The notes below the pieces were generated by a model. It made no database searches, was not told the origin of the DNA, and worked only from the letters and a program-made list of their open reading frames with translations. Shown in pieces: positions 1-6,783 of a DNA stretch of 26,647 nucleotides. Every line of letters begins with the position of its first letter. The first letter of the stretch is position 1. The DNA comes from Candidatus Stercoripulliclostridium pullicola (GTDB taxonomy: Bacteria > Bacillota > Clostridia > Christensenellales > DTU072): positions 1 to 26,647 of the forward strand of contig JADINF010000043.1 of the NCBI GenBank assembly GCA_017694145.1. Reading direction: 5' to 3'. Both the position numbers and the translations under genes were made by a program.

Positions 1-170
1 GTGTTATGAATGACGGTGGCGAAGATTGCTTCGAGGGCATGACCGTCGCCGAATGGCGCGACGGGAAAATATGCTATCTAAGAGAATACGGTTCGAATAC
101 CGACAATTACGATCCGTACGCCGTTTCGGACGAGCCCGTTTTCAAAGACGAAAAGATCAAATGGTTCTGA
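1..170 (+). CDS. C-terminal fragment of an NTF2/SnoaL-like protein (5' end outside the window)
   Basis: An open frame enters from the left edge (codons starting at position 3) and stops at TGA 168-170, giving 55 residues. The stretch reading MTVAEWRDGKICYLREYGS, followed by an acidic and aromatic tail ending in KIKWF, resembles the last beta strands of NTF2-like/SnoaL-like cone-fold proteins of Clostridia, where a strand of the form 'hxEh.nGKI..h.EY' is typical. Nothing of the N-terminal half is available, so ligand or enzymatic role cannot be judged. The family call rests on the remembered pattern of the C-terminal strand only. Confidence 0.5.
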   Translation, partial: VMNDGGEDCFEGMTVAEWRDGKICYLREYGSNTDNYDPYAVSDEPVFKDEKIKWF

Positions 171-196
171 AATAACAAGGAGCGACTTTAAGGAAT

Positions 197-409
197 ATGG
201 GAGAACTGAGAAAAATACCTAACGTCGGAAAGACTACCGAAAAAGCCCTTATATCGATGGGTTATACGACGATAGAGTCGTTAAAAGGAAAAACGGCGGA
301 CGAACTTTACTTAGAGGAGTGCGCTTTGCGCGGCGGTAGAAAGAAACGGTTTCCCCGGTGTTTCGCTGTCGGTACAGAGGGAAAATCCCGCTCTTTCGCT
401 CTACCTTAG
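197..409 (+). pseudogene. Truncated helix-hairpin-helix protein running out of frame into a GNAT remnant
   Basis: The first ~43 residues (GELRKIPNVGKTTEKALISMGY, a typical helix-hairpin-helix, then a second helical part ending near EECALRG) match the start of the small HhH proteins of Clostridia sometimes labelled TfoX C-terminal-like or 'mitomycin resistance' proteins, which as I recall are about 80-95 residues long with a Cys/aromatic-rich C-terminus. Here the frame changes character after about position 323 into a basic, low-complexity tail that is simply the out-of-frame reading of an acetyltransferase fragment. AAGGAG lies at 177-182 and AAGGAA just before the ATG. The genuine C-terminus is missing, so a deletion or rearrangement probably joined two genes. 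HhH modules generally bind DNA backbone; this copy is likely non-functional. Confidence 0.6.
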
Positions 410-494
410 ACTATGCTTTCGTACCGTGATCGAAAGAGGGGAAGAATACGTGATGGTTAAATTCTTCGATACCGCGCGTTATGGCTTGCGGTAA
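315..494 (+). pseudogene. 3' remnant of a GNAT-family N-acetyltransferase
   Basis: In the frame one base ahead of the HhH reading, from just after an in-frame TAG (312-314) to TAA 492-494, the translation reads A-A-V-E-R-N-G-F-P-G-V-S-L-S-V-Q, then N-P-A-L-S-L-Y-L-R-L-C-F-R, and finally a strand ending EEYVMVKF. This is the canonical end of a GNAT fold: motif A/B 'G...VSLSV...N..A..LY...GF' and the terminal 'EY.M' strand. The acetyl-CoA pyrophosphate loop and the N-terminal strands are absent, and there is no start codon or ribosome site. It overlaps the end of the opposite-strand GH16 fragment by 16 bases. I read it as a dead gene end fused to the HhH remnant. Confidence 0.6.
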
Positions 495-672
495 ACTCTA
501 ACGTAGTCTATTACGAAATCGTAATGTTTGCTTTTGTCGTTTTTGGCGGGGTTACCGCACCAGGAGTCGGAGCCGTCGGCATTGCTGTCTGCTAAAAGCG
601 TGCCGTCCTCGGGCACGTGACCGACAGCTTCGACCGAAAATATCATATATTCGTTGTTTCTGCGCTCTGAAA
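479..672 (-). pseudogene. C-terminal remnant of a GH16-type (laminarinase/beta-glucanase-like) glycosidase
   Basis: On the minus strand an open stretch from about 672 down to TAA at 481-479 translates to ...RNNEYMIFSVEAVG..., an acidic loop with SWCGNP, then KHYDFVIDYVRVYRKP at the end. The final strand 'YDFxVDYVRVY' with a preceding 'N.EYMIFSVE' strand is the usual C-terminus of GH16 concanavalin-like beta-glucan hydrolases. Only about the last 60 residues remain. The catalytic ExDxxE segment is not present and nothing upstream extends the frame. It sits tail-to-tail over the GNAT remnant, supporting a region of gene decay or rearrangement between the left edge and the serine dehydratase. 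Confidence 0.55.
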
Positions 673-706
673 AAAGGGAAAAAACAATTCACGCCCGCAA
701 CGGTTA

Positions 707-735
707 TTGATTTTGCGATTCGGCTTTGATATAAT
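707..735 (+). promoter_or_regulatory. Sigma-A promoter of the serine dehydratase gene
   Basis: TTGATT (707-712), a 17-base spacer, and TATAAT (730-735) with TGA immediately before it (extended -10). The start codon is at 781, leaving a leader of roughly 38 bases with CGGAG as ribosome site. Confidence 0.7.
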
Positions 736-780
736 TGATTAGGCGCATGAGATTCGCCTTAAAGCTTCGGAGTGTGTGTT

Positions 781-1995
781 ATGAAATCGCTTAAAGAACT
801 TTTCCAGACAGGATGCGGACCTTCGTCTTCGCATACCATGGCGCCTCAGAAAATAGCTTTGTTTTTCCGCAAAAAGTATCCCGGCAAACGTTTCCGAGTG
901 ATATTGTACGGCTCGCTCGCGCATACGGGTAAAGGGCACGGCACGGATACGGTATTGAGGAAGGTATTGGGAGACGATACCGAGATAGTTTTCAATATGA
1001 CGGAAACGAATATCGAACACCCGAACACGCTCGACGTGGAAGTCAAGGACGGCACGGAAACGATAGCGAAACACCGCGCGTACAGCTTGGGCGGCGGAGC
1101 TTTCAGTATCGTCGGAGAGCCCGCCGTAATTACTCCCGAAGTGTATCCGCACGATCATTTCGCGGATATCAAAGCGTACTGCCTCGATAAGGATATACGT
1201 TTGAGCGATTACGTATTCGAAACCGAACCCGATATAAAGGATTACCTCGAAACGATATGGGACGCAATGACCGATTCTATAAAGCGCGGGCTTTCCGCGG
1301 AAGGCGTTTTGCCGGGAGGGCTTAACGTAAGACGTAAAGCGAGGTATCTCTACCTTCAGCGGCATATAGACGAAAGCCCCGAAACCCGCGAGAACCGCCT
1401 CGTATGTTCGTACGCATTCGCGGTCGCCGAGGAGAACGCTGCCGGCGGCACTATCGTTACCGCGCCTACCTGCGGTTCGTGCGGAGTGCTCCCCGCGACG
1501 TTTTTCTACGTTCTGAAAACGCGCGGCGTAACTCGCGACGCGATAATCAGGGGGCTCGCCGTTGCCGGGCTTATAGGGAATCTCATCAAGAAGAACGCTT
1601 CCATATCCGGAGCGGAATGCGGCTGTCAGGCGGAGATAGGAAGCGCCTGCGCTATGGCGGCGGGAGGACTTGCGGAAATATTCGAGCTCGGGCTCGACCA
1701 GATAGAATACGCTACGGAAATATCGATAGAACATCATCTGGGACTTACCTGCGATCCGGTGGCGGGGCTCGTACAGATACCGTGTATAGAACGTAACGCA
1801 GTAGCCGCGATGCGCGCGCTCAATTCGCTGTCGCTTGCCGACTTCCTGTTTGCGACCCGCACGGTGTCGCTCGACACGATAATCGAAGTCATGTACGAAA
1901 CGGGCAAAGATCTCAGTAACCGTTATCGCGAAACCAGCGAGGCGGGCATGGCGAAACTATACCACGTTCCGAGCGATAAAGGCGATAAAAAGTAA
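781..1995 (+). CDS. sdaA: L-serine dehydratase, iron-sulfur-dependent, single-chain
   Basis: Deaminates L-serine to pyruvate and ammonia in the cytosol, using a [4Fe-4S] cluster. The 404-residue protein carries the beta domain first (GCGPSSSHT at 11-19, KGHGTD at 51-56, YSLGGG at 101-106) and then the alpha domain (ENAAGGTIVTAPT near 218-230, NASISGAECGCQAE at 272-285, GLTCDPVAGLVQIPC at 321-335). Cys282, Cys324 and Cys335 have the C-X41-C-X10-C spacing of the cluster ligands known for the single-chain enzyme. It is about 50 residues shorter than the Escherichia coli SdaA type, mainly from a shorter beta domain, but no key motif is missing. ATG 781 is preferred over GTG 772 because CGGAG at 768-772 is correctly spaced for it. 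It is a monocistron with its own promoter. Confidence 0.93.
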   Translation: MKSLKELFQTGCGPSSSHTMAPQKIALFFRKKYPGKRFRVILYGSLAHTGKGHGTDTVLRKVLGDDTEIVFNMTETNIEHPNTLDVEVKDGTETIAKHRAYSLGGGAFSIVGEPAVITPEVYPHDHFADIKAYCLDKDIRLSDYVFETEPDIKDYLETIWDAMTDSIKRGLSAEGVLPGGLNVRRKARYLYLQRHIDESPETRENRLVCSYAFAVAEENAAGGTIVTAPTCGSCGVLPATFFYVLKTRGVTRDAIIRGLAVAGLIGNLIKKNASISGAECGCQAEIGSACAMAAGGLAEIFELGLDQIEYATEISIEHHLGLTCDPVAGLVQIPCIERNAVAAMRALNSLSLADFLFATRTVSLDTIIEVMYETGKDLSNRYRETSEAGMAKLYHVPSDKGDKK

Positions 1996-2005
1996 TATCT
2001 TTTAA

Positions 2006-2033
2006 GGTATCCGTTATTTAATAATCGGATACC
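2006..2033 (+). terminator. Hairpin downstream of serine dehydratase (weak terminator candidate)
   Basis: Perfect 8-bp inverted repeat GGTATCCG / CGGATACC with a 12-base A/T loop, starting 11 bases after the stop codon. No T-run follows on the plus strand, so it may act as an RNA 3' stabiliser or an inefficient terminator rather than a classical intrinsic one. Confidence 0.4.
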
Positions 2034-2197
2034 CGTTCGTGCGATACGTCCATGACCGAATGACGAAAGAGATAACCGATCCGTATTACGCTGCGCTCGC
2101 GCACGCCGCGGGTCAGGCTTACGGCGTGATACTTTTTCCGCGTAACGCAACGGTATTCCCCATATACGAAATTACCGCTATAGTGCTTGCTTCGTAA
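2033..2197 (+). pseudogene. Decayed fragment resembling the Imm-5-like 'putative immunity protein' family
   Basis: The 474-base gap between serine dehydratase and the aconitase X genes holds no intact gene. In one frame, 2033 to TAA 2195-2197, the translation contains DPYYAALAHAAGQAYGV followed by FPIYEITAIV. From memory this follows the pattern '..AxxAARAAGxAxAxxHx..HAxxxxxYxLxAI' of the alpha-helical putative immunity proteins (Imm-5-like) of Clostridia. The histidines expected in the middle are absent (LFPRNAT instead) and the frame stops early; an ATG at 2060 gives 45 residues without a good ribosome site. The remaining sequence, 2198-2340, shows codon-like composition but several stops. 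The family call is tentative. Confidence 0.3.
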
Positions 2198-2356
2198 GAA
2201 GCGAACGCGAAAGATAACGTTATTGAAGGATAATGAATATTCGACGATATGGACGCGGCGGCGAAAGCCGAATACGAGCCCACGGAAGGGGCGCGGTCCC
2301 TTCTTTAAGCTAAGCGCGCTTATCACGGATAATATTCGAAACGTTTACTTTGTGTA

Positions 2357-2385
2357 TTGAAAAATATGTCGGTTAATGCTATAAT
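2357..2385 (+). promoter_or_regulatory. Sigma-A promoter of the aconitase X operon
   Basis: TTGAAA (2357-2362), 17-base spacer, TATAAT (2380-2385). The leader to the ATG at 2470 is about 77 bases and contains an imperfect GC-rich repeat (GGAGCGGAGCTCG ... GGCGCTCCGG) that could fold just before the ribosome site. Confidence 0.75.
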
Positions 2386-2469
2386 ATAGTCGTAAGCCGC
2401 TATAGGGCTTGACCGGAGCGGAGCTCGCAAACGTACTCAATTCGGCGCTCCGGGATACACGGGAGTAAC

Positions 2470-3765
2470 ATGGAATACAAAATGAAACTTACCGACGCTC
2501 AGCGCGCGATACTCGACGGTGCGGAAGGCGAGGTAAAAGCCAAAGTCATGCAGACGCTCGTAATGTTCGGAGATATTTTCGGAGCGGAGAAGATGGTGCC
2601 CGTGACGCACGCCGAAGGACATCTCGTAACGAGCTTCGGGATAGGGCTTCTGAAACCGCTTTTCCGCACTATGGACGAGCTTATAGCCGCGGGGCTCGAA
2701 GCGGAAGGGAAATTTACAGTCGATCCGCGTCCGCTCGATTACGCTAACGTTAAATGCAATCCCCTTCTCAAGCTCGTATTCAATAAGTTTATGTACTCCG
2801 AGCAGGCGAATTACGAAGCGCAACTCAAGAAAGTCGGGCTTCGGGACGAAGACTCGTTCAGCTGCACCTGTTATCTCAAGGAAATGGGCAACGTGCCGAA
2901 GAAGGGCGACGTGCTTAGCTGGGCGGAGTCCTCCGCCGTGGTGTACGCCAATTCCGTGCTCGGAGCAAGGTGTAACCGCAATTCGGGGATGTTAGACCTG
3001 TTCGGCTCTATCGTGGGATATGTGCCGTATTTCGGACTTCTCACCGACGAGGGGCGTAAAGCGAATTGGAAGGTGTATGTAAAAACTACGTCTATGCCGG
3101 AAGCGCAGATATTGGGAAGCGCTATCGGGATGAAAGTCATGGAAGACGTCCCGTACGTCTACGGGCTCGATAAGTGGATAGGCACCGAACTCAACGAGAA
3201 GTCCGAAGCGTACCTGAAGGATTTCGGGGCGGCTACCGCGTCGAACGGCGCGGTGGGACTCTATCATATAGACAATCTGACGCCGGAAGCCAAAGAGCAA
3301 GGGGAAGCGCTCGTCAATGAGGACGCCGGAACCTACGTTATCGACGACGCCGAACTCGAAAGGGTCTACGCTTCCTATCCGGTGATGTGGAAAGAGGGCG
3401 CGAAAGCAAAACTGGTATTCATAGGTTGTCCGCACCTTACCTATGCTCAACTTACGGACTGGGCGTCAGCCGTAACGGATGCCGTAAAGGCACGGGGAAG
3501 AAAAAAGACCGCCGTGCGCACCGTGCTGTGCGCAAGTCCGTACGTGGTAAAGAAATTCAAAGCGGAAAACGCCGCACTGTATTCGGCGCTTACGGCGACA
3601 GGAGCGCGGATAACGAGTATATGTCCCCTCATGTATACCAATAATCCGCTCACAAAATCCACGCCGATAGCGACCAACAGCAATAAACTGCGCACGTATT
3701 CCGTTTCGCGCTACTATAAGGACGCGGAGATTCTGAAGATCGTATCCGGGGAGGACGTACAATGA
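2470..3765 (+). CDS. Aconitase X catalytic (large) subunit
   Basis: Iron-sulfur dehydratase of the aconitase superfamily (DUF521/AcnX). Members with known activity are archaeal phosphomevalonate dehydratase and bacterial cis-3-hydroxy-L-proline dehydratase; the substrate here cannot be assigned. The 431-residue protein shows the family's VTHAEGHL (45-52), VKCNPLL (94-100), SCTCYL (131-136), SWAESSAVVYANSVLGARCNRN (150-171) and a late ICPLMYTNNPL (384-394). Cysteines at 96, 132, 134, 168, 320, 354 and 385 supply candidate cluster and active-site ligands. Length is typical of the stand-alone large subunit. GGGAG at 2461-2465 supports ATG 2470. The stop overlaps the start of the swivel subunit by four bases (ATGA), implying translational coupling. 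No hydroxyproline or mevalonate genes flank it. Confidence 0.9.
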   Translation: MEYKMKLTDAQRAILDGAEGEVKAKVMQTLVMFGDIFGAEKMVPVTHAEGHLVTSFGIGLLKPLFRTMDELIAAGLEAEGKFTVDPRPLDYANVKCNPLLKLVFNKFMYSEQANYEAQLKKVGLRDEDSFSCTCYLKEMGNVPKKGDVLSWAESSAVVYANSVLGARCNRNSGMLDLFGSIVGYVPYFGLLTDEGRKANWKVYVKTTSMPEAQILGSAIGMKVMEDVPYVYGLDKWIGTELNEKSEAYLKDFGAATASNGAVGLYHIDNLTPEAKEQGEALVNEDAGTYVIDDAELERVYASYPVMWKEGAKAKLVFIGCPHLTYAQLTDWASAVTDAVKARGRKKTAVRTVLCASPYVVKKFKAENAALYSALTATGARITSICPLMYTNNPLTKSTPIATNSNKLRTYSVSRYYKDAEILKIVSGEDVQ

Positions 3766-4202
3766 AAAAGTATAAGGGAAGAGTGATAGCGGGCGGTAAC
3801 TGGGAAGGCGAAGCCGTAGTGTCGCACGGCGGCGTAAATACTCTTGCAACTTTCCAGAAAAGCGCTATGGGCAACAAAAAGGAAGTCATAGTCTCCGACC
3901 AGAACAACCCCGACATATTCGGTAAGAACATTACCGGTAAAGCGCTGTGCCTTCCGATAACGATAGGCTCTACTACCGGGGGGCTGGTGATACAGACGGT
4001 GTGCTCTATGAAGATAAACCCCGCGTGTTTCCTTTTCTCGGAGCACATCGATTCGCTTGCCGCAAGCGGGATCGTGCTCGCAAAGATATGGGAGTCGAGC
4101 GACGTGATAGCGATAGACCGCCTCGGAAGCGAATTTCTCGCGAGCGTAAAAACCGGCGACCGACTGCGGGTAGAAGAGGACGGAACGGTTACGATTCTGT
4201 AG
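3762..4202 (+). CDS. Aconitase X swivel (small) subunit, DUF126
   Basis: The 146-residue swivelling domain closes over the active site of the aconitase X large subunit, and the two form one dehydratase. It begins with a KGRVIAGG strand, has EGEAVVSHGGVN (16-27) and the conserved LPITIGSTTGG loop (64-74), whose serine is the expected catalytic or substrate-contacting residue in this family, and ends in a basic beta strand. It overlaps the large-subunit gene by four bases and the pair is followed by a strong terminator, so they form a closed two-gene operon. Separate large and small genes are the archaeal-like arrangement, also found in many bacteria; other bacteria fuse them. Confidence 0.9.
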   Translation: MKKYKGRVIAGGNWEGEAVVSHGGVNTLATFQKSAMGNKKEVIVSDQNNPDIFGKNITGKALCLPITIGSTTGGLVIQTVCSMKINPACFLFSEHIDSLAASGIVLAKIWESSDVIAIDRLGSEFLASVKTGDRLRVEEDGTVTIL

Positions 4203-4286
4203 CTTTGGATACAAAAATATCCATATTTCGACATAATATACTCTTGGGCAACAACTTGGAGAATGGTTGCTGTTCTGAATGACGAG

Positions 4287-4312
4287 GAGAAGGCGCGCGC
4301 CTTCTCTTTTTT
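4287..4312 (+). terminator. Intrinsic terminator of the aconitase X operon
   Basis: A perfect 20-base GC-rich palindrome (4287-4306, centre GCGCGC) is followed directly by six T residues. It lies about 85 bases after the stop of the swivel subunit and just before the padR promoter. Confidence 0.9.
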
Positions 4313-4326
4313 GTTACTTCCCGTGC

Positions 4327-4355
4327 TTGACAGGCGGGGTACAAGCGGATATAAT
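4327..4355 (+). promoter_or_regulatory. Consensus sigma-A promoter of the padR operon
   Basis: TTGACA (4327-4332), exactly 17 bases, TATAAT (4350-4355): a full consensus promoter. Such a strong promoter usually needs a repressor, and a palindrome lies directly downstream. Confidence 0.85.
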
Positions 4356-4361
4356 ATTGTT

Positions 4362-4375
4362 ATGCTAATTAGCAT
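4362..4375 (+). promoter_or_regulatory. Putative PadR operator palindrome
   Basis: ATGCTAATTAGCAT is a perfect 14-base palindrome covering the expected transcription start (about +1 at 4362). Its position between the consensus -10 box and the padR start codon is what autorepression by a dimeric PadR winged-helix protein predicts. Binding itself is inferred. Confidence 0.6.
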
Positions 4376-4401
4376 TACTAAATAGCTGTCGGAGAGAGCG
4401 T

Positions 4402-4752
4402 GTGGACGGCAATTACATAAGACAATTCAAAAAAGGTTCGCTTGAGCTCATACTTCTTGCGCTTATAGGAAAGCGAGAGCGTTACGGATACGAGCTTATC
4501 AACGAGCTGAATTCAAAGGGAGCCGAGGTGCTCGGGTATGCGCGCGAGGGCACGGTATATCCTATATTATACAGACTGGAAGCGGGAGGGCTCATCGGAC
4601 ACAGGCTCGTTCCCGCGCCCGCCAACGGCGGTAACCGCAAGAGTTATTCTCTTACGCCGGAGGGCGCGAGGACGCTGGAAGAGCTCAAGGCGTTGTGGCG
4701 CGCTTATTCCGACTGCGTGGACTTATTCATAGGAGATACGGAAGATGACTAA
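4402..4752 (+). CDS. PadR-family transcriptional repressor
   Basis: A 116-residue winged-helix regulator. It begins IRQFKKGSLELILLALI (helix 1), continues RERYGYELINELN (the YGYEL signature of PadR), then REGTVYPILYRLEAGGLI (recognition helix and turn) and RKSYSLTPEGARTLEEL (wing and dimerisation helix). PadR proteins bind palindromes as dimers and lose affinity on binding a ligand. The start is GTG at 4402, supported by GGAG at 4391-4394. The gene ends inside the start of the HAAS gene (8-base overlap), and PadR plus HAAS is a recurrent pair in Bacillota in which the membrane protein is thought to act with the regulator. It probably represses its own operon at 4362-4375. Confidence 0.9.
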   Translation: MDGNYIRQFKKGSLELILLALIGKRERYGYELINELNSKGAEVLGYAREGTVYPILYRLEAGGLIGHRLVPAPANGGNRKSYSLTPEGARTLEELKALWRAYSDCVDLFIGDTEDD

Positions 4753-5212
4753 AAGGTATATTTCCCGAGTAAGAAGGAAGCTGACGCTTCCGCAGGGTAA
4801 AAAGAAAGAAGTTATGCGGGATCTGGAGGAGATATTCGCTACGGCTGCGGCGCGCGGCGAAAGCGAAGCGGAGACAATATCGCGCCTCGGCGCTCCAGAC
4901 GAGTACGCGCGGGAAACCGAAGCCGCTTTCGGCGTTGACGGCGCGCGCCTCCGCCGTAAGAGACTCGCTGTTTTTGCGTTTGCTTTCGCGTTCGTTGCCG
5001 TCGTGGCGCTGGCGTTTGCCGTTGTCGCGGGCTACGGCGCTCAACGTATACCGGAGGGCGCTATAGGCTATGCGGAAACGATGACCGACATAGAGGTCGA
5101 AGGTGCGGGCTTCGGCGTATATGCTGCGGTGCTCGGCGCGGGTGTGACCGCCTCGTGCGCGGCGATCGCGCTCGGAGTAACCGCATCGATCACGCGGAAA
5201 AGAAAACAATAA
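4745..5212 (+). CDS. HAAS-domain (DUF1700-like) two-helix membrane protein
   Basis: A 155-residue protein with an N-terminal three-helix HAAS-type region (about 1-68: RYISRVRRKLTLPQGKKKEVMRDLEEIFA..., then ETISRLGAPDEYARE, the 'LG.P...A' signature). Two hydrophobic helices follow at about 73-97 and 122-147, with a short extracytoplasmic loop between them and a basic RKRKQ tail. HAAS proteins are nearly always encoded directly behind padR, as here with an 8-base overlap, and the cytosolic domain is proposed to touch the regulator. The membrane helices are very rich in Ala, Phe and Val. The exact signal sensed is unknown. Confidence 0.8.
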   Translation: MTKRYISRVRRKLTLPQGKKKEVMRDLEEIFATAAARGESEAETISRLGAPDEYARETEAAFGVDGARLRRKRLAVFAFAFAFVAVVALAFAVVAGYGAQRIPEGAIGYAETMTDIEVEGAGFGVYAAVLGAGVTASCAAIALGVTASITRKRKQ

Positions 5213-5241
5213 ACTGTAAAGAAAACATAAGGAAAAAAGAA

Positions 5242-5715
5242 ATGAAAAAAACGGTTACGGTAATTTGTTTGATTTTAACATTAGTCGTCGGCGCGGTCGC
5301 TTTGAGCGCGTGCGACAAAGAGGAATACAACGTAAGGATAGAGGGGCACGAGTGGGTATTCGACAACGTGCTCGAGAATGTAGGCGGCGAAGCGGCTATA
5401 ACCGAGTGCTCCGAAAGTAACGCCGAAATTTATCCCGAAGCAAAAGTCGTCGAGATAAAAGTTTCCGTTAAGAGCGGCACGCTTACCGTGGAACACGTGA
5501 CTGCGGGGACGACTTCGGTATACGTTCTCGCTGAAGAGGAGTATATAGAGGGGAAATCGTCGATATATATTCTCGAGGACGAGGAAGGCAATGAAGCGGG
5601 ATACGCGACTATAGGGGTGACGAGCTATCACGACGGTAGCGAAGAATACACGCTCATTATCCGCACCGGCGACAGGTACGAGTACTTCTCGGAAGAAATA
5701 ACCGACAAAGAATAA
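5242..5715 (+). CDS. Small predicted lipoprotein of unknown function
   Basis: The likely start is ATG 5242, with AAGGA at 5229-5233 upstream; the longer in-frame reading lacks a ribosome site and begins inside the HAAS gene. The 157-residue product begins MKKTVTVICLILTLVVGAVALSAC, a textbook lipoprotein signal with lipobox L-S-A-C at 21-24, so it should be lipid-anchored on the outer face of the membrane. The mature part (~134 residues) is acidic, beta-rich and without cysteines other than one at about 53. I do not recognise a named domain. Its position between the HAAS membrane protein and the AraC-type regulator suggests an envelope role in the same circuit, possibly a sensor or effector. 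Confidence 0.75.
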   Translation: MKKTVTVICLILTLVVGAVALSACDKEEYNVRIEGHEWVFDNVLENVGGEAAITECSESNAEIYPEAKVVEIKVSVKSGTLTVEHVTAGTTSVYVLAEEEYIEGKSSIYILEDEEGNEAGYATIGVTSYHDGSEEYTLIIRTGDRYEYFSEEITDKE

Positions 5716-5716
5716 C

Positions 5717-6694
5717 ATGCGCGTAAGGCTTGACAAGATACTCAAGGCGCACGAAGCGGACGACGCCGATTATTTCCGCAGCGAGTACGGCATACGCGAG
5801 CGGATAAAGCAGGAATTTCTTAATTCGGAAGAAATACTCGACGCGCTTGACGACGAGGATTTCCGCAGAACTGTTTTCGATTATTCGGTATGCGAACCGA
5901 GCGAATGGCGGGTAACGCCCGTGAGGACGTCGCAACGATTTTATACCAAGAAGCATACTTCTTCGCAAAGACCTTATTATCACGGGCACGATTTCTACGA
6001 ATTCGTATACGTTTACAAGGGATCTTGCGCGCTTTATCTTCCGGGAGAAACGTCGGCACGCCGTATCGGTAAAGGAGAGGCGTTTTTAGCTTCTCCCGAC
6101 TCGGTGCACGCGATAGGCAGAGCGCGCGCGGGGGACGTAACAGTCAAAGCCGTGATTCCAAGAAGATACTCTTACGTGCTCGGCGATCTTCAGACAAACG
6201 AAAAAGGACACCGATTTTTCGAGGTAAACGCCGAAGCGGAAAATTATATTTATAAAGCGGTGGAGGAATGTTTCGCGGGGCGCAAACTTTCCGAACGCGC
6301 GGCGTTGAAATTTCTCGATCTTGCGTTTATAGAGATTTCGAGAGGAGAGGACGCTTCCGAGGAGCGCGAAAAGAACGCTATTACGGATTTGCTCGGCTTG
6401 TATCTCGAAAAAAATCTTACCGAAGCCACGTTGAAGGGATTTGCAGCTTACGCCGGCTACAGCGCGGGGTATGCGGGAAGGACGATACTCGGACTCACGG
6501 GCTCGACTTTTACGCAGCTCGCGGAAGCCAAGAAATTCGAGGAAGCGAAACGTATGCTGCGCGAGACTCGCTTGTCCGTCGAGGAAATAGCCTCTTCGCT
6601 CGGATACAAAAACGCTTCCGGCGTTTATAAACTTTTCGCGCGCGAACTCGGTACCACGCCCGGCAGATACCGCGAGGGCGAAACGAAAAAGTAG
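5717..6694 (+). CDS. AraC-family transcriptional regulator with cupin-like sensor domain
   Basis: A 325-residue protein. The N-terminal half has the AraC-type cupin signature YYHGHDFYEFVYVYKG (87-102) and GEAFLASPDSVHAI (120-133), a small-molecule-binding barrel. The C-terminal half has the two helix-turn-helix units: FAAYAGYSAGYAGRTILGLTG (242-262, first HTH, with an unusual Gly/Ala-rich sequence) and RLSVEEIASSLGYKNASGVYKLFARELGTTPGRYR (285-319, the better conserved second HTH). The start is one base after the lipoprotein stop, so it belongs to the padR operon as its last gene. An inverted repeat CGAAAC / GTTTCG spans the stop codon. Targets are unknown; regulation of sugar or envelope genes is the usual role. 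Confidence 0.88.
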   Translation: MRVRLDKILKAHEADDADYFRSEYGIRERIKQEFLNSEEILDALDDEDFRRTVFDYSVCEPSEWRVTPVRTSQRFYTKKHTSSQRPYYHGHDFYEFVYVYKGSCALYLPGETSARRIGKGEAFLASPDSVHAIGRARAGDVTVKAVIPRRYSYVLGDLQTNEKGHRFFEVNAEAENYIYKAVEECFAGRKLSERAALKFLDLAFIEISRGEDASEEREKNAITDLLGLYLEKNLTEATLKGFAAYAGYSAGYAGRTILGLTGSTFTQLAEAKKFEEAKRMLRETRLSVEEIASSLGYKNASGVYKLFARELGTTPGRYREGETKK

Positions 6695-6783
6695 TTTCGG
6701 GATAGAATTAAGTTTTATCGGGATATGGCGTTCCTTAGAGACGGGGTGTATAATCTTATTGACTCCGGGAGGGTCGTAAGTTT

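Noticed and set aside
739..1737. A 332-codon minus-strand open frame opposite serine dehydratase
   Set aside because: The translation is Arg/Tyr-rich and without motifs, while the plus strand encodes a complete SdaA.
3650..4375. A 241-codon minus-strand open frame across the aconitase X genes
   Set aside because: It runs through the intrinsic terminator and padR promoter and lacks any motif; the plus-strand genes are certain.
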